Positions 23,687 through 38,600 of a stretch of DNA of 64,000 bases are shown piece after piece (the first letter of the stretch is position 1; every line of letters starts with the position of its first letter). The position numbers and the translations under genes were made by a program. Source of the DNA: Nematostella vectensis. Its lineage: Eukaryota; Cnidaria; Anthozoa; Actiniaria; Edwardsiidae. The notes beneath the pieces were generated by a model, which saw only the letters and a list, made by a program, of their open reading frames with translations, had not been told where the DNA came from and searched no databases. The DNA lies in contig NC_064046.1 of assembly GCF_932526225.1 (NCBI RefSeq), positions 11,805,719-11,869,718 of the forward strand. The letters run 5' to 3'.

Positions 23687-26600
23687 TCACACGTCCATTT
23701 CCGGTAGCGTGTATGCTCCACCCATTATGTGATAAAACCAAGAATTTGCTAATTCAGCGCGCGCCCTGAATTGTTCGGAGAATTCCAGTTGCCTCAAGAT
23801 ACTAGAATTAGCTTGTTCTTCACTTGAGCTGTCTAGATCTTCCAGAGTCTTCATCTTATCAGTTAAAGCAGACATGTCAGGAGCACGCCCTAGATACTGT
23901 AAAACACCCAAGTACCGCTCGACCAGCCAAGCCTTGAAGCTGAGATATCTGGATTAGAGAAGCGGATATCAGGCACTCAATCTCACTTCATTGAATCTTA
24001 CCTCTCCTAACTCCACTTCCTCAGCCTCGCCTCGCCTTTACTCATCTCGCCTCGCCTCGCCTTTACTCATCTCACTTCATTTCACCTCGCCTCGCCTCAC
24101 CTTTACTCATCTCACTTCATTTCACCTCGATTCGCCTTGCCTCGCCTCGCCTCGCCTCGCCTCATCTTTACTCATCTCACCTCGCCTCGCCTCGCCTCGC
24201 CTCGCCTGGCCTGGCCTGGCCTGGCCTGGCCTGGCCTGGCCTGGCCTGGGCTGGCCTGGCCTGGCCTCACCTTTACTCATCTCACCTCGCCTCGCCTCGA
24301 CTTTACTCATCTCACCTCATCTCACCTCATCTCAGCTCAGCTCAGCTCAGCTCAGCTCAGCTCAGCTCAGCTCAGCTCAGCTCAGCTCATCTTACCTTAG
24401 CTCTCCTTAGCTAACGATTCCTCAAACCAGCCGCATCTCACCTAACCTCCTATGTTCTTACCTAATCTCACTTACTCATACCTCTTTTTATTTCATCTCG
24501 CCTATCCTTTTTTCATTATCTCACCGTGCTTCAACTCATCTCATCTCAATTTATCTCACGCTACCTCGCTTTATATCAATTCATCACTACCTCACCCTAA
24601 TTAACCTTACCGCCCCAGCCCATCTTTTTTCAAACCGAGGAAGTGGCAAAACAAAATTTTGACCGAGACAATTTCACAATAAAAATAAAAATCCCCACAC
24701 AAGAAACTGATCACTGACAAGAAACTGATTATTGCGGTTGTTGTAAATAATGACTAATGTACTCCAGGCCCATACCCAGGATTTTTCTTTTTGGGGGGGG
24801 GGGAGGGGTGCGGAATCCGAAAAAGTGGAACTAATTTTTCAGGGGGGGGGGGGGTCAATTTCTCTGATAAAAATCTGACTACCCGAAAGATGCATTTGCA
24901 GCATCTCCACAGGACGTTTGTTTTGTCGGATTTGGTTACATACCAGAGTGATCTAGCTTATGCTTAGTTTTGACTACAAATAGATCGTCTATTCAGGACC
25001 GAAAGTGGACCTTTGGCCGTTGTTGGGGGGGGGGGGGGGGGTGGTGCGTTCGCACTACCTGCACCCCACCCCCTGGGTACGGGCTTGTACTCAACTTATA
25101 CTGAAAACTCAACTCACCTGAGGACCTGCTTACATTACCTCAATATTACCCTACCGTAGTTTATCTTCTCCTCAGGGAACATCGCAACTTTACCTTATTC
25201 TGAAATCGAGGTACGTCGTGTGCCAGAAAGTCTTCACCTTTCCCACCAATGATATGTTCGTGATGCCTTCATTACAGCCACGGATAGCACTGCGAACAGC
25301 AATAACAATAATATTAGTAGGGATCCATTTCATTAGCCACAGATAGCTATCCGAAAGGCACACGCAAACAGAGGAAATCAATTACAGCCACGGATAGCAC
25401 TGCAAACAGCAATAACAATAATATCATTAGGGATCCATTACATTAGCCACAGATAGCTCTATGAAGGCAGACGCAATTAGAGGAGATCAATTGCAGCCAC
25501 AGATAGTATTTCGAACAGCAACAACACAACGAACAGATTGATCACAGCGACAGATAGTACGGCGAACGTCAATAAAAGATATCTCACCATTTTGCCATGA
25601 TAACAAATCTGTCAACTGGAGCACCTAGATCGTCATTTACAGCTCTCACCGTGTTCAGGTTCCTATGAACAGAAATCACAGATAATTGGCATAGTTGCAG
25701 ACTAAGGATAATTTAAAGATAATTGGCAAACTAATGTATTTTACATCAAATACAAAAAATAGAGTTAACAGCTGGATATATTTACCTGAAACAACCCAGT
25801 TTACTCGCTTGAGTAAACCGATGGAAATCGATGCTTTGTGTGATTCGATATTGTGCAGGTGAGTAACATTTTTTTCTGAAGTTCCACAAGCTTATTTCAA
25901 AATGGTACCGCACCACACCACTCTTTCATGTCTATTCTTTCATGCTCATGTTCCCTATTCTCTGAGGCGGGTATCTTTCGTTCCAGGGGCTCGTTTCTCG
26001 AAACACCCGAACATTCTCGGGCCCGAAAACGTTTTATTCCTTTAATTTGAAAAGCTGGCTAATTCCTATAAAATTTATGGTACCTGAATGTGTTGAAATA
26101 TTGTCAAACATCGTATTTTAGGTAATGTACGTGAAATTTGATTGAAAACACGAAATTTTGCCCAACGCAACAGTATCAACTTTAAAGGTTACCGTACACG
26201 TGTATACTATAATCAAAAACAACAGGCTTGTACAAAAGCTTGTGCCCTCGGAAATGTAGAATTTTGGAATTAAACCTCGACTTTCCATTTTTTCTATCAG
26301 GCAGAGAAGAAGTAAGAAGGACTAGGATTTTGGTTAGTTTACATGATTTTGGAGTTTAAGAGCTGTCCGAAATAATGCTTAAAATTTTCCTCAAACCTTA
26401 AATAGCCCTTGTCAGCCCAACCTTTGTTATTGTTTCAAATCAACATTGAAACCGAATTATGAGAAGAAACCCCAAAATAAAAACCTTAAAAATAAAATCT
26501 TATGCTCTATTGACCAAATTGAATTGAAAATATCGCAACAACTTCCCCAAATCAGCTGATGGAAATGGATGCTTCCTTACCCTTTGGTACTTTACTAGAA

Positions 26601-29600
26601 TGATAATATGGCGGCTGTCAGAGGCTTTTTAAGAATGATTACTGATTACTGCAATGCGAGACTCACCTGAACACCAGCAACATGGACCTTGGTAGCTGTT
26701 TCAAGATGGTGATGACCCTCTCGAAGTGTCCTTGTGCCAGTTTGGTCATTATTTCAAAGTCTTCCTCTGTGACCTGGGTCGTGAAAAGCATCCCTGCACT
26801 GTTCCAGGCAAACGGCCGTTGAAGAAGCATCTGGGTAAAGTTCTCATAGTCTGGAGATAAATAGTTTTCATTGGTTAAAAAGATACCGTGTGAAGCTAAC
26901 ATTAAGTTGTCATTGGCTGAGTAAACAAACTGGCATTGAAACGCTACATGTGACATTTACCCTAAGCTCTCATTTGATAAAATTAACGACATGTAAGTAA
27001 TAAGCTTTCTTGGACAGAATATGTGAACAATTCTTTGTCTAAAAAGGCACATTATGTTGCGGCTATACGACTCGTGGTAGACTACGGAACACTACGCAAA
27101 GGATCAAAATATATATTTGTTATTTCACGGTTGATGAGCGCGTACGGTTTTTTATTCACAAGAAGTGTTACATCCTTGGGGACCCAGGGCATCGGAGATC
27201 GGGGACACAGGAAGCGCGCGAGAAAAAATGAGGAGTGAGCGCGTACGGTTTTTATTAACCAGAAGTGGGGCATCCTTGGGGACCCTGGGCATCGCGGAAA
27301 TCGGGACACGGAAAGCGCGCGAGAAAAAATGAGAGGAAAAGACGTATTTTCCCCCTCTTTCTTTCGTCTTTGCGCGTACATTCGCTTCCGGTCTCCGCGA
27401 AGCCCTGGGTCCCCGAAGATGGAAGTGATGTAACGGAAAATGGATGAGCGAGCTATTAATGCAACAAGAGCAATGCACTCAAGGCAAACATCGAATAACT
27501 ACATTCAGACCGCATTATCAATTAGCTGAATTACCTTCGACTCCTAGTTGAGCACTGTAGTACTTCATCTTGTCTTGCTCATTAAGAACGATGGACTGCC
27601 ACAACATGCTGAGACTTACACGGTCCCTGGAATGAAGGACTTGCAGTCAATGTTTGACACACTCACCAGGATTCACTATAACTCGGCCTTTTACTCTTCG
27701 TAACTTCAAATGCTGTCGGATAAACTGTTAATTCGATGATACATCTTTATATTCATTAGCTTGGAAACTTAGTTTATACATTTTTTTATACATAAGATCG
27801 TCTAATCTCCAGTTGAGGCTGTGTCGTTGTTATTTTTGGAGTATGTTGAGGTTAAAACTCTTCTTAAGGATGTTACAAAACTAACAAACCTGCTGCCATC
27901 TGAGCCTCGACGTGTTCTTAGTATCTTCTCAGAATTTGGTGAAATGTGAGGCTGGACGATTTTGTAACAAATGTTCTTATAAAAAAACAGTGTATGCGAA
28001 AAGCGAGCCAATCATCGTTCCTACCACCACCGCTATACTTCTAATCATCACAATAAAATTACTGTAGATACTGTATCATCAATAACCATGTTGCTCAAGG
28101 CCTCAAGACCGGTCTTTTATAGTCATTCTTATCGCCACCGGCATCAGATATTACCGTAAATACTAGCTCTTTTTATCGCTTCCCGGTACTTTATAGGGAA
28201 CGATAAAAGGGCCTGACACTGGGGCTACGTAAATACCACTCGACTTCAGGACAACTTGGCCAGTAAAGATCACCCTTTAAAAATTCTCACAATAATAAAA
28301 TAACCTACAGTACAAACAAAAACACGGGCAGTTTTACTAAGAGCTTTCACCTTAAAGCAAGTGTCTCGTATAATCCATGATCAATAATAACGATCTCGGC
28401 CTTGCCGTCTTTCCCCTTTCTGACAAGAACTGAAATGGAAAACAGATAACTGAATATTCCTAATGTTCCATGAAAAAATATCATAAATGGACTCTTCCAA
28501 GAAATGATTCGGTACCATTGGCAGCATGAGGGTCACCATGAAGAAATCCACCACGGAAAATCTGCTCCCCAAATGCTTGAATCATCTTATGAGCGACCTT
28601 AATACCGAAGCATAGAATAGTACCTATTATCATAAAATACGTTTTGAAGATCCAGCTAAGATGACTTAAAGTAATAGCATTGACATTAAACTTAAACTTA
28701 TTCATTCTCGCTTTGATGCATTCTCAATGCAAAAGCTAGCATACATCAGCAACATCAAGTCCTATCTTCTTTATCTTCTCAAGTTCATCCACTCGACAGC
28801 CGTTGATGAACTCTGCCGTCAGAACACGCTGCACGTAAAAACAAAAAGGAATACTGTTGGAAAAGGAGCAAGTCATTCATACTACACAAGTTAACTAAAA
28901 CGTAACCAAAAAAAGCCTTTCTTCTTCTAAAATAAAGGATACTGTTCAAAAAGAATATTCAAAGTTGGTATATTGCATTCACTGATGACCTGCTAGTTAT
29001 TAGTAAAAAAACACTTTTTAATATGTTGGTTTACATAACATAAGAAACCTCTATGCAAAACTTCAAGCCCACCAAAGTTAACCCGACCTTATTTTGGGAA
29101 AACTTGCCATTTTTTGCTCCTGTCGTTGACCACACCCAAAGTGATATCCCTTCAAAATTGATTTTGCAATTCTACATATCAGTTACCTTCGTGGTCATGC
29201 CCCAGTGGATCTTGGGTACATGCACATAGCCCAAATGCTTTAATTCGTTGTAGCACCTCTCTCCATTAAGGCCCTCCAACTCAAAGTCCAACTCTTGACG
29301 TAACGTTTCTTTTAAATCCTGAGGAAAAACATTATGACAACGATCAAGCATATTTTTCTAACAGTGGTCAAGCATATTTTTTGTTCATGACGTGCTGTGA
29401 ATTCCGCGATTCAAATTCGCGAAATTCAAATACTCGGGAAAAATTAAAGACAGCGAACTTTAATCTCACAAAATTTGAAAAAGGATATAGAAAAATCATA
29501 TATTTGTATTTTATTAGCCCTGTTTTAAACAACGTATGAACAAGCCTTGGTAAAACAAGCCATCGTCTATCAATTCTTTTAATTTATGGATTCGCCTCAA

Positions 29601-32600
29601 CAGAATAAACTGTATTTTCTTTCGACCATTCCGGCTCAAGTTAGTGTGAAGTTATGAGCGTCTTGTATCTTTCCATTATCGCCCCGTTCCCGTGTGTATC
29701 CTTTAATCCATTCATTAATTTCAAATTCGCGAAATTAAATCACCTGAACTTATTACAATTTTTCTCCGAGAGCGCGAAATGTGCCGTGAAATTTTTCGGA
29801 AAATTTAAGACGCGGGAAAATAAGGAAGAATGAGGTATTTGGAATAGTTTTGTTTTCCAGCAAGCGAAAGCGTGGGATCCCTGGGAGGCCGAGAGACAAA
29901 ACTTTTCCGAATAACCCTAAATGAGATCCAGCTACAGGTCAACAAACTTTTTCTAATCCTTTATAGCCAAATTCGTTGTTGCGCGCCCTTCCAGAATTCC
30001 CGCAGCAGCGATAGCACAGAGATAAAATTAAAGAAAAATGTGAATGTGTTTGAAAATTGTTATAGCCAAATTCGTTGTTGCGCGACCTGCCAGAATCGAA
30101 AATTCCTTTCTTCGTTTGGTAACAGCGCGTAGTCAATCAAACCAAACAATCAAAACCAGACAAACCGCCCCCAAAGCTTGTGTCTGACTACGCGCTATTC
30201 CCAAACGAGACAAGGATTTTGGATTCGCCGAGGTCGCCCAACAACGGATTTGGCTGTAAGAAGAAATAAAATATATACTTACATTTAAAACCCATGCAAA
30301 AGTAAACTTTGGATGCATCCAGCCGATAATATCAAGCAGCTTCTTTAGAGTCCATAGATCACCATCATAACGATCCCTTAAATCAATGTACTGGACCTAA
30401 AACATTATTATACAACAAAAATTGGCCATGGTATCCCTATAGGTAGGCGCACGAACCAAGAAAAGTCATTTATTACTGTCGAATCCGTTGTATCGCGACG
30501 CCGCATTTTCAAAACATCGATTTGTTTTTTACTTTTGGGATTTTCTGTTCCGCCAGTCAAATTATTCTAAGCCAATCAGATTTTTGCCATCTCTCGCCTA
30601 GTGCTGTTTCCTGGCTTTCTGCCCCGACACTGTCTGGTTTTCGTCCAGAGCATAGCCAGGGAAGTGCACAAAGCGAGACTCTGATTGGCTCAGAATGGTT
30701 TAACTGACGGGACAGAAAACCAAAAGAAATCGTTTTTTTAAAAACGCGGGTCGTGATACAACGGGTTCGACAGTAAAGGACGTTTGATCTTAATGGTGTA
30801 TTAGGCCCTTCCAACTATAAGCATGCACACGCACTTGACATGGAAACCCACCTCAACTACCAGCATTCAGCACATGCTTCGTTTGGTGCAAGCTTATAAA
30901 GGTGTGTGCTACATAAGGGTAGAGTTGAGGTAGGTTTTGTTAGAGTAAGATCTCATCAAGGGTTCCCTGTGTTAGGTAATGTTTAATTATGCTAATAAAA
31001 GATCCGGGATGTTCTTCCCGATTCCGGAGCTAAGATGGCGTTTTTTTGCTAAACTTCTCCCACATTTAATCCGAATGATATTGCCCCCATTATGAACGGT
31101 GAAGCCAACCCAACAGGTTTCTATTCTTTGAGTATGCAAGCTTTTAGCTGAAATGGCCTATTGGGGTGGTTACACCTAATTAGTTGAGGCGGAATTAGCC
31201 TAATTAGTTGTTGGCGGAACCAGATTGGAGTCTATAGAAAAAGCCAGTGCGATCAAGATAAAAATACTAAAGCTTTTTAAAAACAATTCTCCCACAAATT
31301 TTGCCAAGGCAAGAGAGAAGTGAAACAGGACGATAATCATCCTTGAGTTGTCTATTATCACGTTTGGAAAGTGGTAATACATTAGCTAATTTCCACTGTT
31401 CAGGATATTCACAAAGGGCAAGAGATAGATTTTAATTAATCGTGTCAAAGGAGCCCAAATTCCATACTGACATATCTTAATTAACTTATTACTTATACCA
31501 TCGGGCCCACAAGCCTTGGTGTTATCAAGGCCAATAATAACTTCAAAGACTTCTTCGTCAGTTGTTGAAAAATCAGGTAAAAGGCAAGAGTTATTTAACC
31601 TGGGAAGATTTGGACGTACAGAGGGAAGAAAAGCCTAGTTAATAAAGAACTTATTAAAAATATTCGCCTTTTGTTCAGGTTCGAATATCTGTTGCTCGTT
31701 CTCAACAATCGGAGGAATGGACACGCCAGCCTTAGAACCATAAAAAGACTTTGCTATCCGCCACCACGTTTTAGAAGAAGTTGAGGGATCAGAGAGAGTA
31801 TCATTAATTTTGATATTATAAACATCTTTAGCTTTACGAACCAAGCTTACAACTGTATTCCTCTGCTGACAATAAGCAGTCCAATTTGAAATACACTAAT
31901 CATTGTTATACACTTTCAATTAAACGATCATGTTTTCGCATTGCTCTACGTATACCACCATACATCCACGGGTTATCGCGCGGACGAATCGTCACGCTCT
32001 TGTAAGGTATAAAGCGCCGAGCCACGGACAGAAACAATTCGGTCCACTTGAACAAAAATGATCAATGGAACCTTCACTTGACAGCAAAAACACATTATCC
32101 CACTCAGCCTCAATAAAAGCATTATTCAGACAATTCACATCAATATTTTGAAAATTCCAAACTTTTCTAGGATAACATTTGGGTTTATAAACAGGAAATC
32201 GTAATTTAGCAAAAATAAAACAGTGATCACAATTAGCTGGTGGACTAAAGGTGCCAGAATATAGAAACATCTCTGTGGAGTCAGTCATAATAAGATCTAG
32301 AGTTGTTTCAGTGGTCTCCGTTATCCGGGTTGGTTCCTTAATGAGTTGGCTCAAGTTATTACATTCTAAGAAATTGAAAAGCTTAACGCCCACATTTGTA
32401 CTAGGAGTTGGAGTAGGTACAACATTAAAATGGCTACACACATAATGCGAATGAATCTTTAAATGCTTTGGCGTTGGCCAGGTGCCCAAAGCATAAATGG
32501 CCTGGGAGGGAGAGAGTGGAGATGGCTGTTGGGTCTGCGGCTATCCACTTCAGTCTGGGTGCTACCGGGAAGCGTGAAATCATGAGAAGGGCGGGGATTG

Positions 32601-35600
32601 AAGTGGGTTGTCATACAGAGAAAGAGAGTAATAGAAGAGATAGGGAGAGAGTAGAAAAGGGAGAGAAGAGAGCTAGTGACCAGCATAGGAAGTACAAACA
32701 GGCAAGGAGTTTGGCAAGGAAGAGGGACGAAGAGCTTAGGTTAGAACGGGAAGGCACAACATATGAGGCAGGAGGCTTTAATAGGAGGAAGAAAAGAGCA
32801 AAGAAACACTAAGTAGATGATAAATTGTGATTCTATGGCAGTCTAATTCATTCTATACCAAGCATAAAGCCTAACTACTGTGGTTTTGCTTTCAAAACTC
32901 ATTTATCAAACTTTAAGAGCTGATTTCTCAAATAAACTAATTTTCGTTTTAATTTATTGCCCCCCTCCCCTTAAGTATCTTGACAGGTATTTAACGGTTT
33001 TAGATCAAATTGAGCAGACTTGTAGTTTATAGTCCATATTACAAACCTATGGGAGCATTTTCAAAAAACTTTAACCTAGCCTGTGATATACCAGTATAAG
33101 TCGAACAAGGAGAGAAAAGCAGAATCACCCCTCTCAATAAAACGCTCAAAATACCACACAAGGGAGAGAGATCAGCAAACACAGCTCAAGACACAAATAG
33201 ATACCTTTATTCTGATCCTCCAGGTACATTTCCTTAGCCTCAAAACACAATGTCCATTCCTTGAAGGATTGTACAACCACGAAAATATCTTTACGTATTG
33301 CAAAGCATTCTGGGAGATCCAGGGGAAAATTCACGAGGGGAGGGCCAGTCAACACTCCTCTCCCCAAAGTCAGATGTTTTTTTATAAGCCTTTTCACCCC
33401 GAAGCCAAACAAATCAATTCCAGGTCATACAGACCCAGAATAGCAGTGTAAACAATTTTGGAATCAATTTGGTTTCAGAAAAGACAGCATTTAGGAGAGC
33501 TGTGGTGATTCATTAGAAAATTATTTTCTCATCCAGGCAAAGCCAAACAAGAAAAAATCATCATGAATCCACCTTTGCTTGCAAATATCCATAAGCAAAG
33601 CACTCAATTATGCCCCAAAAGACTTCATGATGTCCTGAGACACTCTCCTAATATGCTCATAGCTGTATTTTTGATGAAAAATACAAGCAACCATCAAATT
33701 GTGCTGGCTTCAGCACAACGACGAGGGATTAAAAGTGGGGACCGCAAAGCACTGTTGGAAAGCTGGGATACTGCTGACTAGGTGCAGCTGTGTTTGACTT
33801 TGACGGGCTGTATAAAACTCAGAATAGGGGGAAGGTATCTGTTTTCAGTCTGTTTTTTGTAAATTCAGCTCCAAAAAAGCCAGGAGTCAATGGGTTAAGG
33901 AAGAACTACGCATATTCAAATGCAACCTGTAACCCCGACTGTCTGGGACCGGGGTTAGGGTGAACAGACCCAGAAATAAAAAAGGAGTACAATTAGAATA
34001 ACAAATAGCAAAAATAAACCTAACGAACAGCCAATTAAAGCATTTGAGGTGAAAAGAAAAAAAAAAGTTGCTTACCTCGTCCAATCAAAGCTGCTGTATA
34101 TACTAGTGAAAACAAACACTCATGCTCCATTTATAAAATAAAGAACAAAACAAACAGAAAACAGAATCTGCAAAGTCCGAAACATGTTCTGATTGAACTG
34201 ACCACGTCAGAGAATTAACTTCTTTTTAACAACTGGACTTGCAAAACTAGCTGTTTCTTCTTGCAAAACTCCATTGGTCAGTTTATTTAGTAGCTGCTTC
34301 ATCTGGGTCTTAGCTTGGAGTTATTTCTTCATTCACTTCAAAAACTAACTCCTCCAGGTCATCCTCGCGGTGAATTCTGACTGGAGTTTTAACCAAAATA
34401 TAGCCGTCAGCAGTGTGAACATAAGCTTTTTTCTTACACAACTCCTTGGCTCTATATACTTAATTAACATACATCTTGTTGCTTTATGAGTTTACATCTA
34501 GTTGTTTTAATTGAGGCTTGAGCTAAAATTTTCAAAGTCTGCGTGAATGTACAGCCTGTACCAAGACCTACATAAAAGTACCATTTTTATTCCATTTCTG
34601 ATCAATGTGAGAAATTCAAACCAAAATATTGCCATAATCAAAGATCAATGGTCATATAAAATAAACAAGGATAGTTATTTTGGTTATCCCCCATGATATT
34701 GCTTGTTAGATCACACTTGTGTACCTTGATAGCTAACTCTTGACCATCGTGGCCAACAGCGCGGTGGACTTGGGCAAGGCTAGCAGCTGCCAAGGGTTCT
34801 TCATCAAATTCGGCAAACATCTCAGATGGCTTTTTCCCAAAATCTTCCATAAAAAGCTGGTCTACCTGTCACACAATATGATAGACTTTGTAGGAATATA
34901 GATAAAAATATTGATTTACTGTAAAAGTCTTTTTACCTCTCCAGCTTCCCTTCTTAGTGCCTGAAAAAGATAACAATAGACTGTGATTATTGTAAACATT
35001 ATTAACCTTGAGACTGGAAAAATTGTATGCTAATAGACAAATGTTGCCCTTTTGTTTCAAGTTTCAGGTAAGGAGGTTTAAAATTTTTTTTTATTCATAA
35101 AAAAATGTTCTGGTCATTGGCATTGGCAGTTATTGAAATAATAGATCAATTTAAAACAATATAAATATCTGCTCTTATGTACTTCTTTCTCACAGCATAG
35201 TACACACACACAGCCATTCTCTGAGAGTATTGCCCATAATTTATCACTGATTAACAGCTTAATAGTTACATACTTTATCTCTTAGTACTTGTAATGTGTC
35301 AATGTACATACTTTATCTCTTAGTACTTGTAATGTGTCAATGTACATACTTTATCTCTTAGTACTTGTAATGTGTCAATGTACATACTTTATCACTTAGT
35401 ACTTGTAATGTGTCAATGTACATACTTTACCTCTTAGTACTTGTAATGTGTCAATGTACATACTTTATCTCTTAGTACTTGTAATGTGTCAATGTACATA
35501 CTTTATCACTTAGTACTTGTAATGTGTCAATGTACATACTTTATCACTTAGTACTTGTAATGTGTCAATGTACATACTTTACCTCTTAGTACTTGTAATG

Positions 35601-38600
35601 TATCAATGTACATACTTTATCTCTTAGTACTTGTAATGTGTCAATGTACATACTTTACCTCTTAGTACTAGTAATGTATCAATGTACATACTTTACCTCT
35701 TAGTACTTGTAATGTGTCAATGTACATACTTTATCACTTAGTACTTGTAATGTGTCAATGTACATACTTTATCTCTTAGTATTGTAATGTATCAATGTAC
35801 ATACTTTATCACTTAGTACTTGTAATGTGTCAATGTACATACTTTATCTCTTAGTACTTGTAATGTGTCAATGTACATACTTTACCTCTTAGTACTAGTA
35901 ATGTATCAATGTACATACTTTACCTCTTAGTACTTGTAATGTGTCAATGTACATACTTTATCACTTAGTACTTGTAATGTGTCAATGTACATACTTTATC
36001 TCTTAGTACTTGTAATGTGTCAATGTACATACTTTATCTCTTAGTACTTGTAATGTGTCAATGTACATACTTTATCACTTAGTACTTGTAATGTGTCAAT
36101 GTACATACTTTACCTCTTAGTGCTTGTAATGTGTCAATGTACATACTTTATCTCTTAGTACTTGTAATGTGTCAATGTACATACTTTATCACTTAGTACT
36201 TGTAATGTGTCAATGTACATACTTTATCACTTAGTACTTGTAATGTGTCAATGTACATACTTTACCTCTTAGTACTTGTAATGTATCAATGTACATACTT
36301 TATCTCTTAGTACTTGTAATGTGTCAATGTACATACTTTACCTCTTAGTACTAGTAATGTATCAATGTACATACTTTACCTCTTAGTACTTGTAATGTGT
36401 CAATGTACATACTTTATCACTTAGTACTTGTAATGTGTCAATGTACATACTTTATCTCTTAGTACTTGTAATGTATCAATGTACATACTTTATCACTTAG
36501 TACTTGTAATGTGTCAATGTACATACTTTATCTCTTAGTACTTGTAATGTGTCAATGTACATACTTTACCTCTTAGTACTAGTAATGTATCAATGTACAT
36601 ACTTTACCTCTTAGTACTTGTAATGTGTCAATGTACATACTTTATCACTTAGTACTTGTAATGTGTCAATGTACATACTTTATCTCTTAGTACTTGTAAT
36701 GTATCAATGTACATACTTTATCACTTAGTACTTGTAATGTGTCAATGTACATACTTTATCTCTTAGTACTTGTAATGTGTCAATGTACATACTTTATCAC
36801 TTAGTACTTGTAATGTGTCAATGTACATACTTTATCTCTTAGTACTTGTAATGTGTCAATGTACATACTTTATCACTTAGTACTTGTAATGTGTCAATGT
36901 ACATACTTTATCACTTAGTACTTGTAATGTGTCAATGTACATACTTTATCTCTTAGTACTTGTAATGTGTCAATGTACATACTTTATCACTTAGTACTTG
37001 TAATGTGTCAATGTACATACTTTATCTCTTAGTACTTGTTATGTGTCAATGTACCTACTTTATCTCTTAGTACTTGTAATGTGTCAATGTACATACTTTA
37101 TCTCTTAGTACTTGTAATGTGTCAATGTACATACTTTATCACTTAGTACTTGTAATGTCTCGTACATACTTTATCTCTTAGTACTTGTAATGTATAAATG
37201 TACATACTTTATCTCTTAGTACTTGTAATGTATCAATGTACATACTTTATCTCTTAGTACTTGTAATGTGTCAATGTACATACTTTATCACTTAGTACTT
37301 GTAATGTGTCAATGTACATACTTTATCTCTTAGTACTTGTAATGTGTCAATGTACATACTTTATCACTTAGTACTTGTAATGTCTCGTACATACTTTATC
37401 TCTTAGTACTTGTAATGTATAAATGTACATACTTTATCTCTTAGTACTTGTAATGTATCAATGTACATACTTTATCACTTAGTACTTGTAATGTGTTAAT
37501 GTACATACTTTATCTCTTAGTACTTGTAATGTGTCAATGTACATACTTTATCTCTTAGTACTTGTAATGTGTCAATGTACATACTTTATCTCTTAGTACT
37601 TGTAATGTGTCAATGTACATACTTTACCTCTTAGTACTTGTAATGTGTCAATGTACATACTTTATCTCTTAGTACTTGTAATGTGTCAATGTACATACTT
37701 TACCTCTTAGTACTTGTAATGTGTCAATGTACCTACTTTATCTCTTAGTACTTGTAATGTGTCAATGTACCTACTTTATCTCTTAGTACTTGTACTTGTA
37801 ATGTGTCAATGTACATACTTTATCTCTTAGTACTTGTAATGTGTCAATGTACTGCCTAGGGAGGATGTGGTTAAAGCAGGCCAGCCCCTGGCCTAATTTG
37901 ACGTACAAGCCACCGTTCCTCATGGCTCCAATTACAATCCGGTCAGCTGCTCTCTGGTGGCAATCAGCAATTGCAACCTTGTATGCCTCATCATCCTAGC
38001 GAGAAATCATTCTCTTATAAGCACCATTGGTTTTCTATTTAGTATATAATAACCACTGTTAAGCAGGAAAACTTATTACAATAATTTTTTATGTCACTTT
38101 AATTTCACTAATTTCTGTATTCAAAATAATTATCAGAAAAGTAAAGTACACATCGAAACAAAAGTTTAAGTTTGATACAATGAAAACAATGAATCTTGCC
38201 TTCTTGATGGCCAACAATCTTTGTTTGTTTCTTTCTTAAAAATTTTGTCTTGGTGGGCAGAGTAGTGTGTCTTGCACTTTAGGTAGTTAACATATTACAC
38301 ATTTTGTTTTATTTGAAGTAGGGCATCAACTTTTTATTTAGGAAAATCTTAGAGTGAATCCAATTTTCTAGTAAAATGTTAAAAATTAAGTCATGCAAAA
38401 TATACAGGTGCCAAAATTTTTAAGTAGTGAAATTTTCATGCAATATCAAAGGCAAAAGGCATGATAGTCCATTACAAAATAGTACTTACAGGATCTATAC
38501 CATGAAGTGACCACATGTAGTCTAGGGATATAGTCAGCCCAACATGGAAAGACCTGCAAGGAGTGTATTTAAAAGGAAAGTAAAAGCTTAAAGGTAAAAA

